Assembly: GCA_012960055.1 (NCBI GenBank)
Contig: DUCA01000034.1
Span: 1,335 to 7,096, forward strand
Direction of reading: 5' to 3'
DNA: 5,762 nucleotides
Origin: Cycloclasticus sp.
GTDB taxonomy: Bacteria; Pseudomonadota; Gammaproteobacteria; Methylococcales; Cycloclasticaceae
Of this stretch, positions 5,439-5,762 are shown in pieces. The notes under the pieces are model-generated. The model was not told where the DNA came from. It was given only the letters and a program-made list of their open reading frames with translations, and ran no database searches. Position 1 is the first letter of the stretch, and each line of letters begins with the position of its first letter. Both the position numbers and the translations under genes were made by a program.

Positions 5439-5762
5439 TTATTTTAAAAGGAGTCTCAGTTTTGATTTTAGTTGCTTTAGTAGGCTGGGCGGTTTGTCAC
5501 CTTGGCTAGTCTCGGTGGCGGGCACTATGTCGTTGCCGTGTATGAACGCGGTTAATAGCGTATTAAAAGCCTTGGGGTGTTCGAGTTGTGGTGCATGACC
5601 TATGTGTCGGAACGTGTGAAATCTGCAATTCTTAATGCCTTGTTGCATGTTTTTAAGTGCTTGTAGCGGAATCACGGTATCGAGCTCGCCCCACATAATC
5701 AACACGGGGAAATTGAAGTGTTGCAGTAATTGAGTGCCAGACCATGTTTTTAGGGTGGATAG
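5439..5762 (-). CDS. Alpha/beta hydrolase, C-terminal part, 5' end outside window
   Basis: The frame is open from the right edge to TAA 5439-5441, giving 107 residues. It shows the end of an alpha/beta-hydrolase fold: FPVLIMWGELDTVIPLQAL, with the probable catalytic Asp at 5679-5681, and RHIGHAPQLEHPKAFN, with the probable catalytic His at 5595-5597. The nucleophile elbow lies upstream of the window. Spacing between Asp and His and the GHxPQLEHP string fit the broad family of esterases and ring-cleavage-product (MhpC/BphD-type) hydrolases; the substrate cannot be told. After the fold's last helix (TLLTAFI) comes a tail of about 33 residues rich in Lys and Leu, ending KQLKSKLRLLLK, which is not part of the usual domain. 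It lies in the same direction as, and upstream of, the hydroxy acid dehydrogenase remnant. A GTG at 5703-5705 is internal and is not the start. Confidence 0.85.
   Translation of the reverse strand, partial: LSTLKTWSGTQLLQHFNFPVLIMWGELDTVIPLQALKNMQQGIKNCRFHTFRHIGHAPQLEHPKAFNTLLTAFIHGNDIVPATETSQGDKPPSLLKQLKSKLRLLLK

Noticed and set aside
1..5762. Search for CRISPR, toxin-antitoxin, defence, transposase, tRNA or rRNA signals
   Set aside because: No direct-repeat array, transposase motif, tRNA cloverleaf or defence domain is visible. All long frames are accounted for by metabolic enzymes.

Overview
The window looks like a chromosomal catabolic region of an AT-leaning, Gram-negative bacterium. 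A marine gammaproteobacterium of the Cycloclasticus/Methylophaga kind is my best guess. That rests on a PQQ alcohol dehydrogenase, proteobacterial-type acyl-CoA enzymes and compact intergenic spacers with strong hairpin terminators. No rRNA or other taxonomic marker is present, so the placement is tentative.

Layout on the + strand: (1) positions 1-1053 hold the 3' part of a PQQ-dependent alcohol dehydrogenase, closed by a GC-rich terminator. (2) A 128-base spacer carries that terminator and a perfect 16-bp inverted repeat. (3) Positions 1182-2951 encode a complete long-form (589 aa) acyl-CoA dehydrogenase of the DmdC-like family, followed by its own strong terminator. (4) A 269-base spacer holds that terminator, a long imperfect palindrome and a small inverted repeat. 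(5) Positions 3221-4840 encode a complete AMP-forming acyl-CoA ligase of the DmdB-like family. On the - strand, meeting the ligase tail to tail with a 6-base overlap, lies (6) the C-terminal half of an FMN-dependent 2-hydroxy acid dehydrogenase, apparently a truncated remnant. Then come (7) about 110 bases of non-conserved sequence and (8) the 3' end of an alpha/beta hydrolase that runs off the right edge.

The + strand genes can be read as a logical chain. A periplasmic quinoprotein oxidises an alcohol, the ligase activates the resulting carboxylic acid to a CoA thioester, and the acyl-CoA dehydrogenase makes the 2,3-enoyl-CoA. Each gene nevertheless has its own spacer, and at least two have their own terminators, so this is a neighbourhood and not a demonstrated operon. 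The ligase/dehydrogenase pair resembles the enzymes that process 3-methylmercaptopropionate from DMSP. The same families also serve ordinary short- and medium-chain fatty acids, and no other DMSP gene is visible.

I see no defence system, CRISPR array, transposase, tRNA or rRNA. The points most worth following are the lanthanide-type D-x-D signature in the quinoprotein, the three-copy repeat around its terminator, the palindromic intergenic element, and the decayed hydroxy acid dehydrogenase.
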